Shown here one piece after another: positions 10,184-24,500 of a DNA stretch of 58,280 nt. The translations under genes were made by a program, and so were the position numbers. Each line of letters starts with the position of its first letter. Position 1 is the first letter of the stretch. This stretch comes from Bigelowiella natans CCMP2755 (taxonomy: Eukaryota; Cercozoa; Chlorarachniophyceae), in the NCBI GenBank assembly GCA_000320545.1, contig ADNK01003292.1:7501-65780 (forward strand), read 5' to 3'. The notes below the pieces were generated by a model. That model did no database searches. It saw nothing but the letters and a program-made list of their open reading frames with translations, and was not told where the DNA came from.

Positions 10184-11241
10184 GATCAACGTTTCTTCAA
10201 CAGAAGCTGTCCTAGTCAGAAGAAGAAAGTAACATATCCAATATCAGTCATAATCTATCTTGGAGTTATCAATGACGGCAGCAACGCTTCAGTTCGACCA
10301 CATTTATCATATCATCACGATCCAATTCTTAGTGAGGTAATATGAACTCATAGCATGTGTCTACCTATGCTCTAGAGTCACGCCTTTTCCCTATCCAAAT
10401 CGTCTGCGGTTGCCTCAGCTCAGCTAGGTCGCTCTTGGGGACAATTCAAGATCCTCTGGGCAAAAGAAAACGACAAGGTTTCCTCCTTGCCGAGAAATAA
10501 AAATCACCTATATTTTGTATCAGTTTCCTTGATCAGTTGTTCGCCACTGTTTGCGTATTCTTGCACATAGCACATCGTTTCAACAGAAATTCCCTCTATT
10601 TCCTCGCTCATTCGGTATAAGTTTCAGTTGCAGCAGTTGCATGAGACGTAATGTAAAATTATCATGCCTTTTTGAATATTAAGGAAGATATCCGGGATAT
10701 CTGCTTAACATAATAGAAATTTTGACCCGTTGCTTTTAGGAACAATGCATAAAATATAAACGACATTGATTTTGGGATGTCGTCATAATATTTCACATTT
10801 CTTTTTGAAGTGAGGACAGATTCTTCGTCATCCTTGACACTTAAAAAAATTAGGTTCGTTTTTGGTAACAGATGTCGAAACGGGGTTGAGACGAAGGATG
10901 CCGTTGCAATTTTGTATACGTCAAGCATGATAATATGTCGCACTATAATTTTATACGATATTTTTACCATAATCGGTGGGTTTGCCCCTCATCCAAAACC
11001 TCACAAGAAAACTACTAGCAAGAAGAGGTGGTGTGTGGAATGGAGCATTTGTGCGTGTTATGTACCCCCTGCTGTCAACAGTTAAACTTGAAGACCTTTG
11101 TTGCAACGTATCATTTATAATCTGTATCTGTTATTTTTTGTTTTTTGTTTCATCTTCATAGCCTTTAGGGGACGGAAGCTTACAAACCAGTACTTTGTCC
11201 CGAAGTGCTTATGCTCCTGTGAGTAAGGCGAGACTAGAAAA
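10184..11241. promoter_or_regulatory. Shared 5' region of ARF-like and HYDIN genes
   Basis: The divergent start codons are 1058 bp apart. The part from about 10650 to 10980 is clearly more AT-rich than its surroundings and contains the 102-codon open frame listed separately. I see no named promoter motif. Confidence 0.4.
10662..10970 (-). CDS. Unidentified 102-codon AT-rich open frame
   Basis: It starts at a true ATG at 10970 and stays open through AT-rich sequence, where stops should be frequent. The product is rich in Lys, Ile and Phe and has no family signature I recognise. It lies in the shared 5' region of two genes. It may be chance, a 5' UTR segment of HYDIN read backwards, or a fragment of organelle-derived DNA. 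Confidence 0.2.
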   Translation of the reverse strand: MVKISYKIIVRHIIMLDVYKIATASFVSTPFRHLLPKTNLIFLSVKDDEESVLTSKRNVKYYDDIPKSMSFIFYALFLKATGQNFYYVKQISRISSLIFKKA

Positions 11242-12555
11242 ATGTCATTTCGCGGCTCCAGGAAGTCCCAAGCTATCCGGGAGCAGAACACGAAGAGGAG
11301 GGCGGCGGGATCCTCATCGAATTCAAAGCGCACTGTTAAGATGAAAAACAGTTCAATGTCGAGGAAAGCAGCAACGGGTGTGTCCTCTATCTGACCGATA
11401 GCTTATGTTAAATATAGTTACCAAAACCTGGCGATAATATTTTTCCTTACAATTTTGGTTTAATAGGCTCTGATCCTCGTATAATTGAGTTCATAGATCA
11501 GTCCAATGGTCGTCAGTTCGACTCAAAGGTGTCTCATTCAGTGTTATGTGCCAAAGATTGTTGTATGTCTAATATGGATTCCCATCATCATCATCATCAT
11601 CATCATCTTCTTCTTCTTCTTCATAGGTTCCAATTAGACAGCCTCTGTTCGAAGCCACCCCTGCGGAAATCAATATTCAGGAATACGACCCTTTTGGAGT
11701 TTATAAAATCAAAATCCATTTGAGGAATAGGGATAAGGTACCTAGGGAACTGTTTAAAATATAGGGTTTCCTTTTTATCCCACTGCATTCAATCGTTGTA
11801 ACAATGGATCCCTTTCAAGGTTGCTCGTCGCGTCCAAATAGCGGACCCGAACTCCCATTATTTTTCTCTTTCAACGAAGCGAAACGTCAAGAATAAGGTC
11901 AAAATGATGAATTCATGTAATTATTACCTGAGCCATGGAAGCAAACTTAACATCGTTACAAAATTTAGATTGCACCGATGATGGAGATTCTATACACATT
12001 AACCTTCAAGCCACGCAAGAAGAAGGTCATATTGGGCATTTGTTGATGTAGACACAAACAGGCGCACGCACGCTCAAGCACAAACATACACATATTATAT
12101 TAATGGTAAAAAATGTAAATCAGGACTATGAGGTGGATTTAATTGTAATGACTGAACGTGAGAAATTCGTGATTCCGGTGCGAGCGACGGGGGACAGGGC
12201 TTTCCTCACTGTCCCAGAAGAGGTACATGCAATGTACAAGATAACCCTTCGCCATACTAATGAATGTTTTCGCTTGCCTTGGTGGCTTCTCAGATAAACT
12301 TCTTCGACTGTCCTGTGTATCATAAATCGGAGCGCACATTCCTTCTCAATAACACTGGGCCAAAGGTTGTGAGTATACTACATTCTACGTCTAATCGATA
12401 CTGATAAACTTTTATGTGCTCTTTTTCAGGATACAGCATATCGCATTGATACCACACCTCCTTTCTCGGTATCCCCATCTTCGGGCAATTTGTCTAAAGG
12501 CGAGGGAGTGAGCGTGTCTGTCAGCTTTAATCCGCCCTTAGATCACAAGTAAAAA

Positions 12556-12596
<41 letters not shown>

Positions 12597-15500
12597 TATA
12601 TATACAACAAATAATATTATGACGTTAAAATATACGTGCATAAGATACACATACATTACACACTGGTCCTCCTCCTAACATCGTGCTTCTTCTTCTTCTT
12701 CTTCTTCTTCTTCTTCTTCTTCTTCTTCTTCTTCTTCTTCTCTTTCTTCTTTTTCGTATTGTAATCGTGTCACCTGAACAAGGTTCACTGGCCAGTTAGT
12801 TGTCAACATAGGAGACAACCAACGCTTGTACTCGCGGGTAATTGGTACGGGTCGATGCTTGGATATCGGTATATCAGCACAAAGCCTCACTGCGCCCACC
12901 ACGTATATATACCTCAAGTCTCATACGACACTCGAGATCCGCAACAATGGTGACATGCCGGTGGAATTTGAGTGGAAGAATATACTAAGCCGTTCTGCTG
13001 AGTACGAAAAACGGAGGCAGATAGAGCAGGATTTACAGAAAAGAGAGGAGGAAGAGCTAGAGATTCTTGACGCGAATGTTGGAAACGATGATGGTAGTGA
13101 CGTCTCCTCTGACGAGGAAACTGATCATGAGTACAAGTGGTTGGTTGCTCGCCAAGAATTGACACGCAAGTATAAGAGTCTGAGAGAGGAGTCTCTAAAA
13201 AATTTCCAATTTGAACACAAAAACTTCACGGTGGATCCCATTAAAGGTGAGGTGTTCCCCGGTGGCGTCCGCGAGGTTACCTTCACATTCATACCCGACA
13301 ATGCTGTAAGCTTCAAGGCGCAGGCTGTGCTACAAGTCGACGGAATGTTGGAGCGCGTTCCAGTCACGTTAAAAGGGGCAGGACTCGGACCGAAGGCAAA
13401 GTTTCTCTTTGATAGCTTAGACGTGGGGAAAGTGTACATCAACGCAGTTCACAATTACAGCATCGAGCTAGAGAACATTGGTCAGATCGACGTAGACTAT
13501 CATTTTGAGACCATGGAGGGATCGAGATTTAGCTGTAATCCCACTCAGGGCAAGCTTGGTCGTATCCCCGACAACACCGCAAGTATCCTATTCACTTTCT
13601 CCGCGGACAAGAAAGGCAAGTTCGAAGAAACTGTCAAGTGCTGGTTAAAGGGCAATCAGGAACCCTTAACGATCACGCTAAAAGGCGTGGTGATAGGGCC
13701 TACGTTCTTCTTCGAACAGAAAATGCTGGACTGGGGAAATGTCAGCTACGGATTTCTCAGGACGAAAGAGGTCTCAATAGTGAACTCCAGTGAAATCCCA
13801 ATGCGATTCAGTCTCAGGGTACCTGAAGATGAGAAGTACATGCAGAGAGAGTTTAAGATGGTGCCTCCCACTGGCCAGATTCTACCCAATGATACGGGCA
13901 AGGTCCGTGTCGACTTCGTGCCGCAGACGAAGAAGAAGTACAACGGTTACAACCTATCAATCGATGTAGACGGTGTGGGGAAAAACCTCAAGTCCATCCC
14001 TATGTTTGCGAATTGCAAAGTCCCAGAATTCGTGCCGGGGGTCAAGGAGATAGACTTCGGCGAGATCTTTCGTGACTATCCATACACTCAACCCTTGCCG
14101 CTTCTAAACTCAAACGAATTGCCAGGTCGCTTTGAAGTAAAGGGTCAGCAAGAAATCACAGAAAAGCTGGCAAAGGTGAAGTTCAATGTGAATGCCGGCT
14201 CCGTTCCCGCTGACTCCGAGTTGGAGCTCAAATGCACTATCCTTGGTCGCACCCTCGGCGCGCATGAAATCCCAATCTCCATGCGGATTCCGGGATCCTC
14301 CAAGATGCCTACCGTGATGATCAGGGCGGTAGTCATTGGACCGAAGGTTAGTTAGTACAGTAGTGATAGGAGATATCAACTTGGGATATGCTGAGGGGGA
14401 GGACAAAGCAATGTGTGCCAGTATTCATTTTTACAGAGAAGGGAGAGGAGGGGGGGGGTTGAGAACGAGAACAAGTGGCGACTGATACATTTCTTGTTTA
14501 CATTTCATCTTATATATCTTCAGGTATCTCTAGATAAAACCAGGGTGACTTGGAAGAAAATCGAAGTCTTAAAACCCAACACACAGACAATAACTCTGAA
14601 AAACTTGTCTTTGATTCCCGCAAACTACAAGGCATTCGTGCGCAAGAAGAAATCTTGCTTCAGGATCAATGTCTCCCAAGGCAAAATTGAACCGAACGGA
14701 AGTCTCGAAGTTCAGGTGACGGCCATCCTAGACGACTTCAATGTGACGATAAAGGATCGGCTGATGATTGTCATCGAGGACGGCAAGATCATCGACATCC
14801 CCTTGGTAGCCACGGGTGTCGGGTCTACAATCCAATGCAAGGAAAACATCGAAACGGTTGATATGGGCCACGTGTTTACTGTTGACAAGGCCCGCCAAAG
14901 GTTCGAGTTTCAAAACCGCGGGCGAAGACAGCATCAGCTCATGTGGCATTACGTAGACCCGCATGCGGAGGAAAAGAAGAAGGAAAAGGACAAAGGAAAC
15001 AATAACTCCAATGCTGAAGAGGAAGTGATTCACACCACGTTTAACATAAAGCCTGAGAAGGTTATTCTAAAGCCAAACATGGCGATCCAGTTTCAAGTTG
15101 ACGGCAAATGTGGCAAGCCCGGCGTTAAGGCCGAGCAATGGAAATGTATGGCTTTGGTGCAGGGAAGCAACAAGCCCATAGAAATCTACAACTCGACATT
15201 TACAGCCAACTTTGTCGTGCCCCTCCTCGAGTTCTCGGAGCCTGAATTGTCTTTCATACAACGATGCGAGCCGGGAGTCGAAACTGCACCTGGCAAGAAG
15301 CTTCTCTCTGTTAAGAACGTGTCGCCATTGCCGCTGGTGTTTTGGATGAAATGCCCGCCTCCTTTCAGCATCGACAGGCTCGAATATGAGCTCGGGCCTG
15401 GTGAAAGTGCGACATCGGAAATTTTATTCACTGCGAATCTAAGCGATGAGCGGCAGTCACTGAAGGTCAAAACCAACCTCACCATTACCTATCGCGACCA

Positions 15501-18500
15501 TACGCAAAAGGACAAGCTGCCTCTCCGTGGTGAAGTATGTTTCCCGAACCTCATATTTTCGGCACAACGCATTGACTTTGGTTGCGTTCTAAACGAAACG
15601 TCGAAGAAGATGCGCCTCCTGGTGACTAACGTGAGCAAGGTGGTGGCGTATTACAACTGGAGTTTCATGGCACCAGACGATCTTGCTTTCCAAGTGATCC
15701 AGGAGGATGCCAACGTAGAGGCAGAAGCCAAAAGCTCAGAGGGCCTGATTGCTTCCCATTCAGCTAATGAGATCTTCGACATCGTTCCTATCCGCGGTAG
15801 ACTTGACCCAGGGGAAAAGGAATGGATAGATTTCATCTTCTACGGCCATATGAACGCTTTGCATGAGGCAGTCGCAGTTTGCGAGGTATTAGGAGGCCCC
15901 GAGTACCAAATCTCGCTCAAAGGAGAAGCATCAGCGATGCTGTATACTCTAGAAAAGACAAGCCTGGACTTTGGGGAGCACGAGATGGAGTATAAGAAGG
16001 CGTATGATATTTACATTCAAAACGTCGGCAAAGTTGACTTCCCATTCAGCATCGATACCTCAACCCTCAAATTCCCTGCTTTCGCTGTGACACCGAGCAG
16101 AGGCACGCTGAAGGTTGGCCGCAAGAAGAGGCTGAATGTCCGATATCGTGGGGGAATTCCTGCTCAGTTGGAAGAGGTCTTTCGGCTTCGAGTTGCTTAC
16201 TTTAACCCCATAGAGATCAGCCTCACCGCCAAGGGTGTGTTCCCTCAAATTGTAACCGATTTGTCGCGTGATCCAGAGGACCAAAGCTACAAGCCGCGAT
16301 TGGAATATGCTACCGACACTATTCTGTTAAACATGTTCAACTCGTCCCCAGATATGTTGCTTGGCCAAACGCCATTGACAGGAGTGACTAGGGCCTCCAC
16401 TGCATCGAAAACTACCCGAAGAGCGATCATTCCAGTGAATCTGAGCCTTGAGCATATGCTTGTCAGGGAAGCTGATAGATTAGCTTATTTCGACTATTCT
16501 ACGAAAGATTTCTCCTCGGCGAACAAAGGAAAGAGGGGTGGTGGCAAAAAGCTCAACCCGGGAGCATTCACGGTTTCAAATTACCTAGTGGACTTCGGAC
16601 ACATCATCCTTGGCTCCAAGAAGACGGTCTCGTTCAACGTCACGAACGTGGGGACGATGCCTGCCCTTGTCGAGTATCAAAAGCGAGACATCGCCAATAC
16701 GATGTTTCACGTGCAAGGATCATCTCCTGCAGGTGTGCCTCCGGAGCATTCCTACAAGCTCAAGGTCATTTGCTCGCCCACACCTGGTGTCGACGAGGAA
16801 GGGGTAAGCATAGTGCATATGAAGCTAAAGGTGAAAAATGCTCCGGCCGTGAACATCCGTTTACGCGCCCTGGTGGAAGTCCCAGTTGTAGAGGTGTCGA
16901 CTCAGATGATTGACTTTGGTGAAGTCTACGCGGGAATGCGAAAGCACCAATTTCTCGTGCTGCGAAACAACAATCCCGTGCAAGCCAAGTGGGAGCTTCG
17001 AGTTGGTCGGTACAAGAACATCTTCAGCGTCACTCCGAACAAAGGCACGATTGCACCTAAGAGTAGCCTAACGGTCACGATATCTTTCTCCCCGAGAAGG
17101 AATGAGAATTACAAAACCAACGTCACTCTCGGTGTTAAGATGAACGACGAAACGACCACGATTATGTGCAAAGGAAGAGGTCTGGTAAAGGGCATAAGGA
17201 TCGAGCCAGACATGTTGAGTATGGGGCCGATGCTGCCATACAAGAGAAGCGAACCAAAGCTCGTCAAAGTGTACAACGATTCGGCCACTCCTATCGAAAT
17301 CATGTCACTCGACTTCGATGAGAAGCTGAAGGATGAAGACGAGGTTCTGAGCGGTATTGTAGGATATACAAATAATCGCCTATATCTTGAGCCGAGAAAG
17401 ATTGGCCAGTCACTGCCAGACAAACTCCTTCGGCAGTATAAGATCCAGAAACATGTAAATAAGCTTGAGGAGGAGGCACGGCGTGAGAAACAGAAAGCGG
17501 AGATTCTCGAGAGTGCATACGAGGCTCTTATGGCGTCCCCAGAGGATGCCAAAACCGCCCTAGAGCAAAAATCAGGCGAGGATGTGGATGCAGCTGGCCT
17601 GCATAGCTTACTTACTTCCAAATCGGTGTACATAACCAAAAAACAGGCAAAGGCATTGGTACAAAATCATCCCAGTGAAAACGGGCCAGAGTTTTTGAAT
17701 CTTAATGCTCTGGTGGAAGCCATCGCGGAAAGACTCAATACGTTAATTGGTGCTGGAGAAGAGGAAGGAGAAGACATTAAGGAAGACCAGAAGGCAGAAG
17801 AAGAGAAAGGTGATGGAGTGGTCGGGGAGCTTCAGATGGAGGAAGATGCGAATCAGGCAGAAGACCGCGAAGAAAAGATAGACACTTCAACGATGGATAG
17901 CCGCAACATCCTTATTGTGGGAGGGCCGAAGGCAGGTAAAACCACCCTTTCCCAGGGGATAGCATCTAGTCTCAACTTGGAGGATAAGCTCATCACACTC
18001 GACAAAGCCGTGGAATTCTTCCTCAACTTGCCTGATGAGCAGGTTGCCGAGGATGCCGATCCGAAAATCATCGAAAGACAGGAAATTAAGAAGAAAATCC
18101 TGCTTCAGATGGAGGGGAAGGACACGGCACGTTCCAAGGCAGAAGGAGAAGAGGCAAAAAGCGACGAGGTAGAAGAAAAGGATGGCGCGGAAGACAATGA
18201 GGAAGAAACAGCAGCAGAGCAAAAAGAGGAGAGTGAAGATAAGACAAACCCAAGTGCTGAAGAAAAGGAAGGTGATTCCCAACAACAGGAAGGCGAAAAG
18301 GAGAATGCGAGCGATTCTACATCTCCTGCTGAAGAAGAAAAAGATGTCGACCATGGCATCCTCGATGACAAACTAATCAACCACGAAGTGTTGGCTAAGG
18401 CGCTTTCGATTTATCTTTCTCTCTCTGTCAATGACCTGAGACACGACGATGTAGGGGCGCAGGGAGACGAAGCAGCTTCCCAGTATTTCTTCGAGGAAGG

Positions 18501-21500
18501 TGTTATAATCGATGGGCTTGACTGCAAGTTTGTAGAGGGAGACACCGATGCAGCCAAAGCCGTTTTCGCCGCTTTCGACATGGTGCGCTCGCAAATTCCC
18601 TCTGAGCGCGACCCGAATGCAATAAAGACAGCTTTTGAACGCGTGGTATCTCCCCTACCCCATGGCGATGTAAAGTTGCCTGGCGAAGATGAAGGCATGG
18701 AGGAATCGGAAGGAAAGCGTAGGACAGCGAAACTCAATGTCTTCTTGCTAAGACCGAAATACCGTCAAATGAGGGAGATGCTGCAAGAACAGAAGAAAAC
18801 AATGACAGACGTAATAGCAGACGAAGGGAAACTTGATGGATTTGCCGAGCTTGACGATAAGGCGCTCAACAAGCTTCAGGGAGCAGAGAGGGAAGAATAC
18901 GACGAAAAGGTAAGGTTCAAAGCGGAAGTTGAAAGCGCAAAGAAATTCCTGTCCGAATTTGAGGAGATAGAATCGAAGGTTAGCCTTTTCTACAAGCACC
19001 CGGATGTCGAAGAGGGTCAAGATCACATACAGAGAAATCCTGGAGGGCCAGGCTTCCAAAAGCTGCTACTCACGATGAAGGAACTCGGACACGATGTGCC
19101 GCTATCGAGCCTTCAGTGGAATGTACCACGTGGTGCCAATGAAAACAAATACAAGCAAATGACCGCTGAGAGGCGTAAGACTCTTGACGATGGCCTGGTG
19201 AAGAAACTCACTTCCATTCGGGCTTCTCTTTTCGGCTCCCAAGAACAAAAAGGGCCTGCCACAATGGAAAGTCTGGTGTCGTGGGTCCGATTCAACAGAA
19301 TAAGGTATCAAAAGGGGCAGGATTCAAAGGCAGTGATAATGAAGCTCGCACACCATTTAAGGGAACCTTTCCCTGAACAAAAGAACACCGAGGGTATAGC
19401 ATTCCCCCCGGTGCTGCTGCAAGCTTACCGGCGCCCAGATTCCTCGCAACAGCTGCGCGGCAAAATCGAGAATTTCCGTATCACGCTGCACAACAGTGCC
19501 GGTGGGGCGGAGGACGGGAAAGATTCGGGTGGTGATGCAAAGGCTGCTGATGAAGAGGGAGAAGAGGGCAAGCGACCTAAGAGCTTCCGTTGGACTATTC
19601 CGGCCAATTCCTACATCGAGCTCGCTGTGGACTTCTCAAGCACGACTGCAGGCAAGTTCAACTCCCGGTTAGGTTTGATGGTAGTTGGAGATACGAGAGA
19701 ATACTCCCTGCTGTGCTCCGGGGTATGTGCGGTGCCTCAGATCTCCCAAGAACCTAGGAGCGTCTTCATGCGTCGCGCGAAAACGCAGCGCCCAACTTCC
19801 ATTCTGACCAAGCAGTATGTCATGGACGCTAAGTTCTTCCAATTTGGCCCTCTGTTGATCGGCAAAGACGCCAAGACGCGAAACTCGAATGACGAGGCCG
19901 TTATTGAGGCCCTGAGGAAGACCAACAGCGACACATTCAGAATTACCAACACAGGACTGTTTGACTGCCATGTTGACTTCTCAATTATGGGCCAGCTAGT
20001 CGATCAGACAACGGGCCAGAAAAACGCAGTAGGCGTTGACGCGCATACATTCATTGTAGAGCCGAAGGCACTAGACCTCAAAGTCGATGAGATGAAGGAA
20101 GTAACAGTTTGGGCTTTTCCTACCGAAGCGAAGGATTATAAAGACTCTCTACTGTGCTCTGTTCATGACAATCCTGTCCCGGTCGTATTTGACCTTGGAT
20201 GCGAAGGTTCCGCTCCAAAGCTTGAGCTTTCACTTGAAAAGGTGGAATTCTCGAGACTTCTCGTTGGCCAGGTCGACACGTTGCAGGTCGTGCTGAAGAA
20301 CCCAGCTAAACTTCCGATTAAATGGGAGATCAAAAAGCCGCAGGGCGAGGACGCCAAAGACTTTGAGAATTTCTTTGTGGTAAATCCCAGCCTGGGCGGA
20401 GTGATGCGACCCATGTCGAGCACCACCCTCATGATTGACTTCCAGGCCAAAGAGGAGAAGAAGGTGGAGCTCGAGCTGAACGTCGAGTACCAGGACGCAG
20501 AGGAGGTATTCGACATCGAGCGAAAGCCCCTGTTCCTTGTCGCCGAGGCGTTTGAAATGTCCGTGAAGCCTGAGTGGCCCGAGGGCAATGATGGCATTGA
20601 CTTCGGCACCATCAAGGTCAACCAACAGATGGTTCGAAACTTCTCGATATCCAACGAGGGGAAGTACCCTATTACATTCGACTTCCTCATTAACAATCGT
20701 AAAAAACGATTCTACAATGAGATTCTCAAGATTGAGCCCATGTCGGGACGCGTAGAGTCTGGCGAGAAGCAGGAATTCACTCTCAGCGCACAGGCGAAGA
20801 GGGAAGTCCACTTCAACAATTCATCGGACATCAAGCTGGTAGTGCTCGAGCCTGAGACCCAAGACAAGCAGCCAGCGCTGCCGATCAAAATGCATTTTAG
20901 GAGCGTCTTCAGTAAGTTTGCGATGCTTCCCAATCATGGTGTTGACTTCGGTCCTCTTGAGACAGGCACGGACTCAGAGAAGCAAATAGAGATCGAGAAT
21001 GATGGCGTTTTCGACTTCCAGTACCAGATATTCGAAGCCGGCTCTGATGGCGTTGAACCACTGCAAGAAGTATTTGATGAGAAGAACGCCCCGAACATTG
21101 AGGAGGGGGGAGAGTTGGAGCTCGGACCGTTCCTCATCACTGGCATCCGCGGTGTCGTCCCCGCAAAAGGCAAAAAGATTATCAAGGTACGCTTCAAGGC
21201 CGGAGAGATACGAGAGTACAACCGATCTTTGGAGATTGATATTTGCCAGCGAGATAAGCTTCAGTTCCCTCGTGTTCTATACGAGCTGATGGGTGAGGGC
21301 TGTTCTCCAGGAATAGTCGCCAGCAACTACGCCTCTATATTCGAGGAGCAGTCTGTCCTACGTCGGCTCGATCCTCTTCATCCTCTAACCAGCAATGCGT
21401 TCACGATAGAGGAGCCTGAGAGAGTGTTCCACTTCGCTCCCGTCGTCGCGAATGGGAAGAACCCTTCTCCCAAAGAGCGATTCCGCATCAGCAACCCCTA

Positions 21501-24500
21501 CAAGGTGCCTTGCAACGTGTCCATATCTGTCGAGATCAAGGGGGATGAGGGCGGCAAAGGCGATGAGAAGAAGGAACCTGCCTTCGTTGTCACCCCAGAA
21601 GCCCTGCACATTCCACCGCACGAGCACCGTTTTGCTACGGTACAATTTAATCCGCAAGGCCTTTCCACCTGCACTGCTGTCTTCACGGCAACAGTAGAAC
21701 GCGGGACCCACGAGCCCTCCAAATGCCTCACATTTGGCTTGACTGGAGAAGGAATTTTGCCCTCTATATCAGTGGAAGAGCCTACCGAGCGTGACAGTGA
21801 GACCTCAGCTGTTCTCCTGAATTTTTCCAGGATGCCACTGCTCAAGAATGATAAGAATACTAAGACCAAAACAATCGTTCTACGCAACGACATGACCGTG
21901 CTTGCAACAGCCCGTTTCGATATGGACGATACGACCCAATTCTCGTTCAGCGGGAGGGGTAAGCTCATCGATCTCAACCCTGGGGAGTCGGTGAAGCTCA
22001 CGGTAGATTACCACCCGTCTGAGGCCGGTGTCCACGACGTGAAAATTGCCATGAAAATCCTGCAAAATCCATTTGAAATGACGGCGTTTAGGCTGCTGGG
22101 CGAATGTTTCGAGCAGGATGTGACCTTGGAAGGCCTTGACATGTCCGAATCCAAGGGCGATGAGCTACAGTTTGGTGACGTAGTCATTGGAAAAACGGTC
22201 GTGAAGACCTTCAAGATGGCCAACACCTCCTCACTCGCTCATCGCTTCGAGTGGAAGGAGGACGATATTCCAGGGCAGTTTAAGTTCATTCCACGAATTG
22301 GTCATCTGCAACCCCAGGAGAGCAAGGAGATACGGGTTAGCTTCATGTCCGAAGAAACTAGTAAGTTGGAGGACCAAAAGGTGTCTTGCACAATCAAGAA
22401 GATCAAATACGTGGAGGAAGACGCTAAAGACGGCGAGGAAGAGAAACAAAATGAAAATAAAGAGGGGGCAGCTGAGAGCGCGAAGAAGACTGTCAATTGG
22501 GATGACACAATGGAGGCGGATGAGCCTAACTTCGAGGAGGTTGAAGACGAAAACAAAGATGCAGAAAATCCGGGTCTCGATTTAGTCATGCATGCAGTAG
22601 CGGATAATAGTCGCTACGAATTGGACGAGACCATCACCAAAATGCAAAATCGAATTACTTTTGCTCCGACCATGATGTTCCAGAAGCGCACATTCCGGTT
22701 CACCCTTAAGAACAAGTCCACGATAAGCATGCCATTCTCGTGGCGATTCGGCGAGACCGGCGACGAATTCAAGCCAGAGAGCTTTGTGTTCTCTGACGAG
22801 TCAAATATGGACGACGGCGAAGAAGGCAGTATGAATGCAGCCGAACCAAAGAGCCTGACCCTCTGGGAGATTCGTGGTGTGAAGGTTGACGACAGTAAAA
22901 CGTTTAAGATCACTCCCTCCAATGGGGTCATTGAACCCCTGCAGGACCAACTGTTTACTGTGCAGTTCTCGCCTATGAGGGCGTTGCATATGGAGAAGAT
23001 GCTAGGAGGATTCATCAAGCACCTAACCAGTGACCAAAAGCAGCCAGTAATCTCTTTCACTGCGACCGGATTGCGTCCCAAATGCCACTTCGAATTGGTT
23101 AATTCGGACTATCTCCAGGCCGGCAGGAGGCCTGCAGATATGCGCGATACGCAGGGAAGACTGGGTGCTCTTGACCCACTCCAATACCGTGTTCTTGAGT
23201 TCAAAAGCCTCGGAACGCAGGTGCGCAATACTCGCAAATTCTACGTAGTAAACCCAACGAATCAGGATTACAGCTTCCAGTGGGTTTTCGAAGGCGTATC
23301 GATGAAGGGCAGCGACGGGAAAACCGGGGCAATACCGAACCCATTCAGGTGCCTAACTTCTCAAGGTGTTGTTATGGCCGGTCGTAAGGCGGAGATCGTG
23401 TTCGAGTTCTTGCCTCAATTCGAGCAACTCACGGAAAGCTACTGGCAGTTCCGCATTCCTGAGCAAGACATATACGTTTCAATGTTGATCGTTGGCCAAG
23501 TGGTGGAGCCTGACGTGATTCTTGACCGCACGCACATAAACTTCCGCCACATGCTGCTGGGCGCACGTTCCAAGGAAACGTTGTATCTTATTAACAACGA
23601 GCACCTGCCGTTCAGCTATCAGATCAATTTTGAGCAGGAAAACAAATCGCGCCCTGTCCTGGATATTTCGCCTGCGAGTGGCGTGATACCGGCGGAATCT
23701 CGGATTCCCTTGTCGGTGGTGTTCAGGCCAAGAGCGGAGAAGGTCTATAACTTCAATGTCGAGTTTGACATCAAGAAGAAGCCAGGGAAAGTGTCGCTCA
23801 ACGTGAAGGGCCAAGGTTTCCGGATCCTTTCGCTTCTGGAGTACCAAGAGGCAGACCCATCGGGCTTAAATGTCGCTCGGAAGATTATGGAGCCTGATAT
23901 GGTGAATCGGTTAGATTTTGGAGTGAGCTACGTCTGTGAGACCCGGGTCAAGCGTCTTTCTTTGACAAACGCCGGCCAATTCCCCTTCGATTTTGAATGG
24001 TCCTTAGGAAACAGTAGATTCCTGGCTGCGAAGCCGCCGAGAGGTAAGCTGCAGAAGGGCGATACAGCAACAGTAGATCTCATCTTTCACTCAGAGAGGG
24101 AGGTGTCATTCAATGAGCTTCCGATATATCTCAATATTGGGCCGCAACGCTACACTGTTAGCCTGAGCGGTCGTGCAAAGAAGCCACGGCTACACTTCTC
24201 ATTCCAACGATGGAGCTTCGGGCCTTGCTTTCTCTCACGGGAGGGAGTGCCCAGTGCTTCACACGAACTGACGGTTGTAAACAACGAAGTGACGAACATA
24301 GAACTGGATTGCAACTTCCAATCTCAACCACATCTCACGATAGAGCATCAGGCGACGGTTCTGGCACCTGGAGAGTCGATTCAGTACCCCATTAAATTCT
24401 TCCCTCAGGAGATTCGCAAGTACCGCGACGAGGTGCTCTTCGAGGTTAATGGTTCGTATAAGGTCCCTGTCATCATTGCCGGAGAGGGTGTTCCTATTCG

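Noticed and set aside
14413-14523. Upstream part of the giant HYDIN open frame before the 3' splice site
   Set aside because: The frame starts with GTG and reads intron sequence; the exon begins after the AG at 14523, which keeps phase with the exon ending at 14346.
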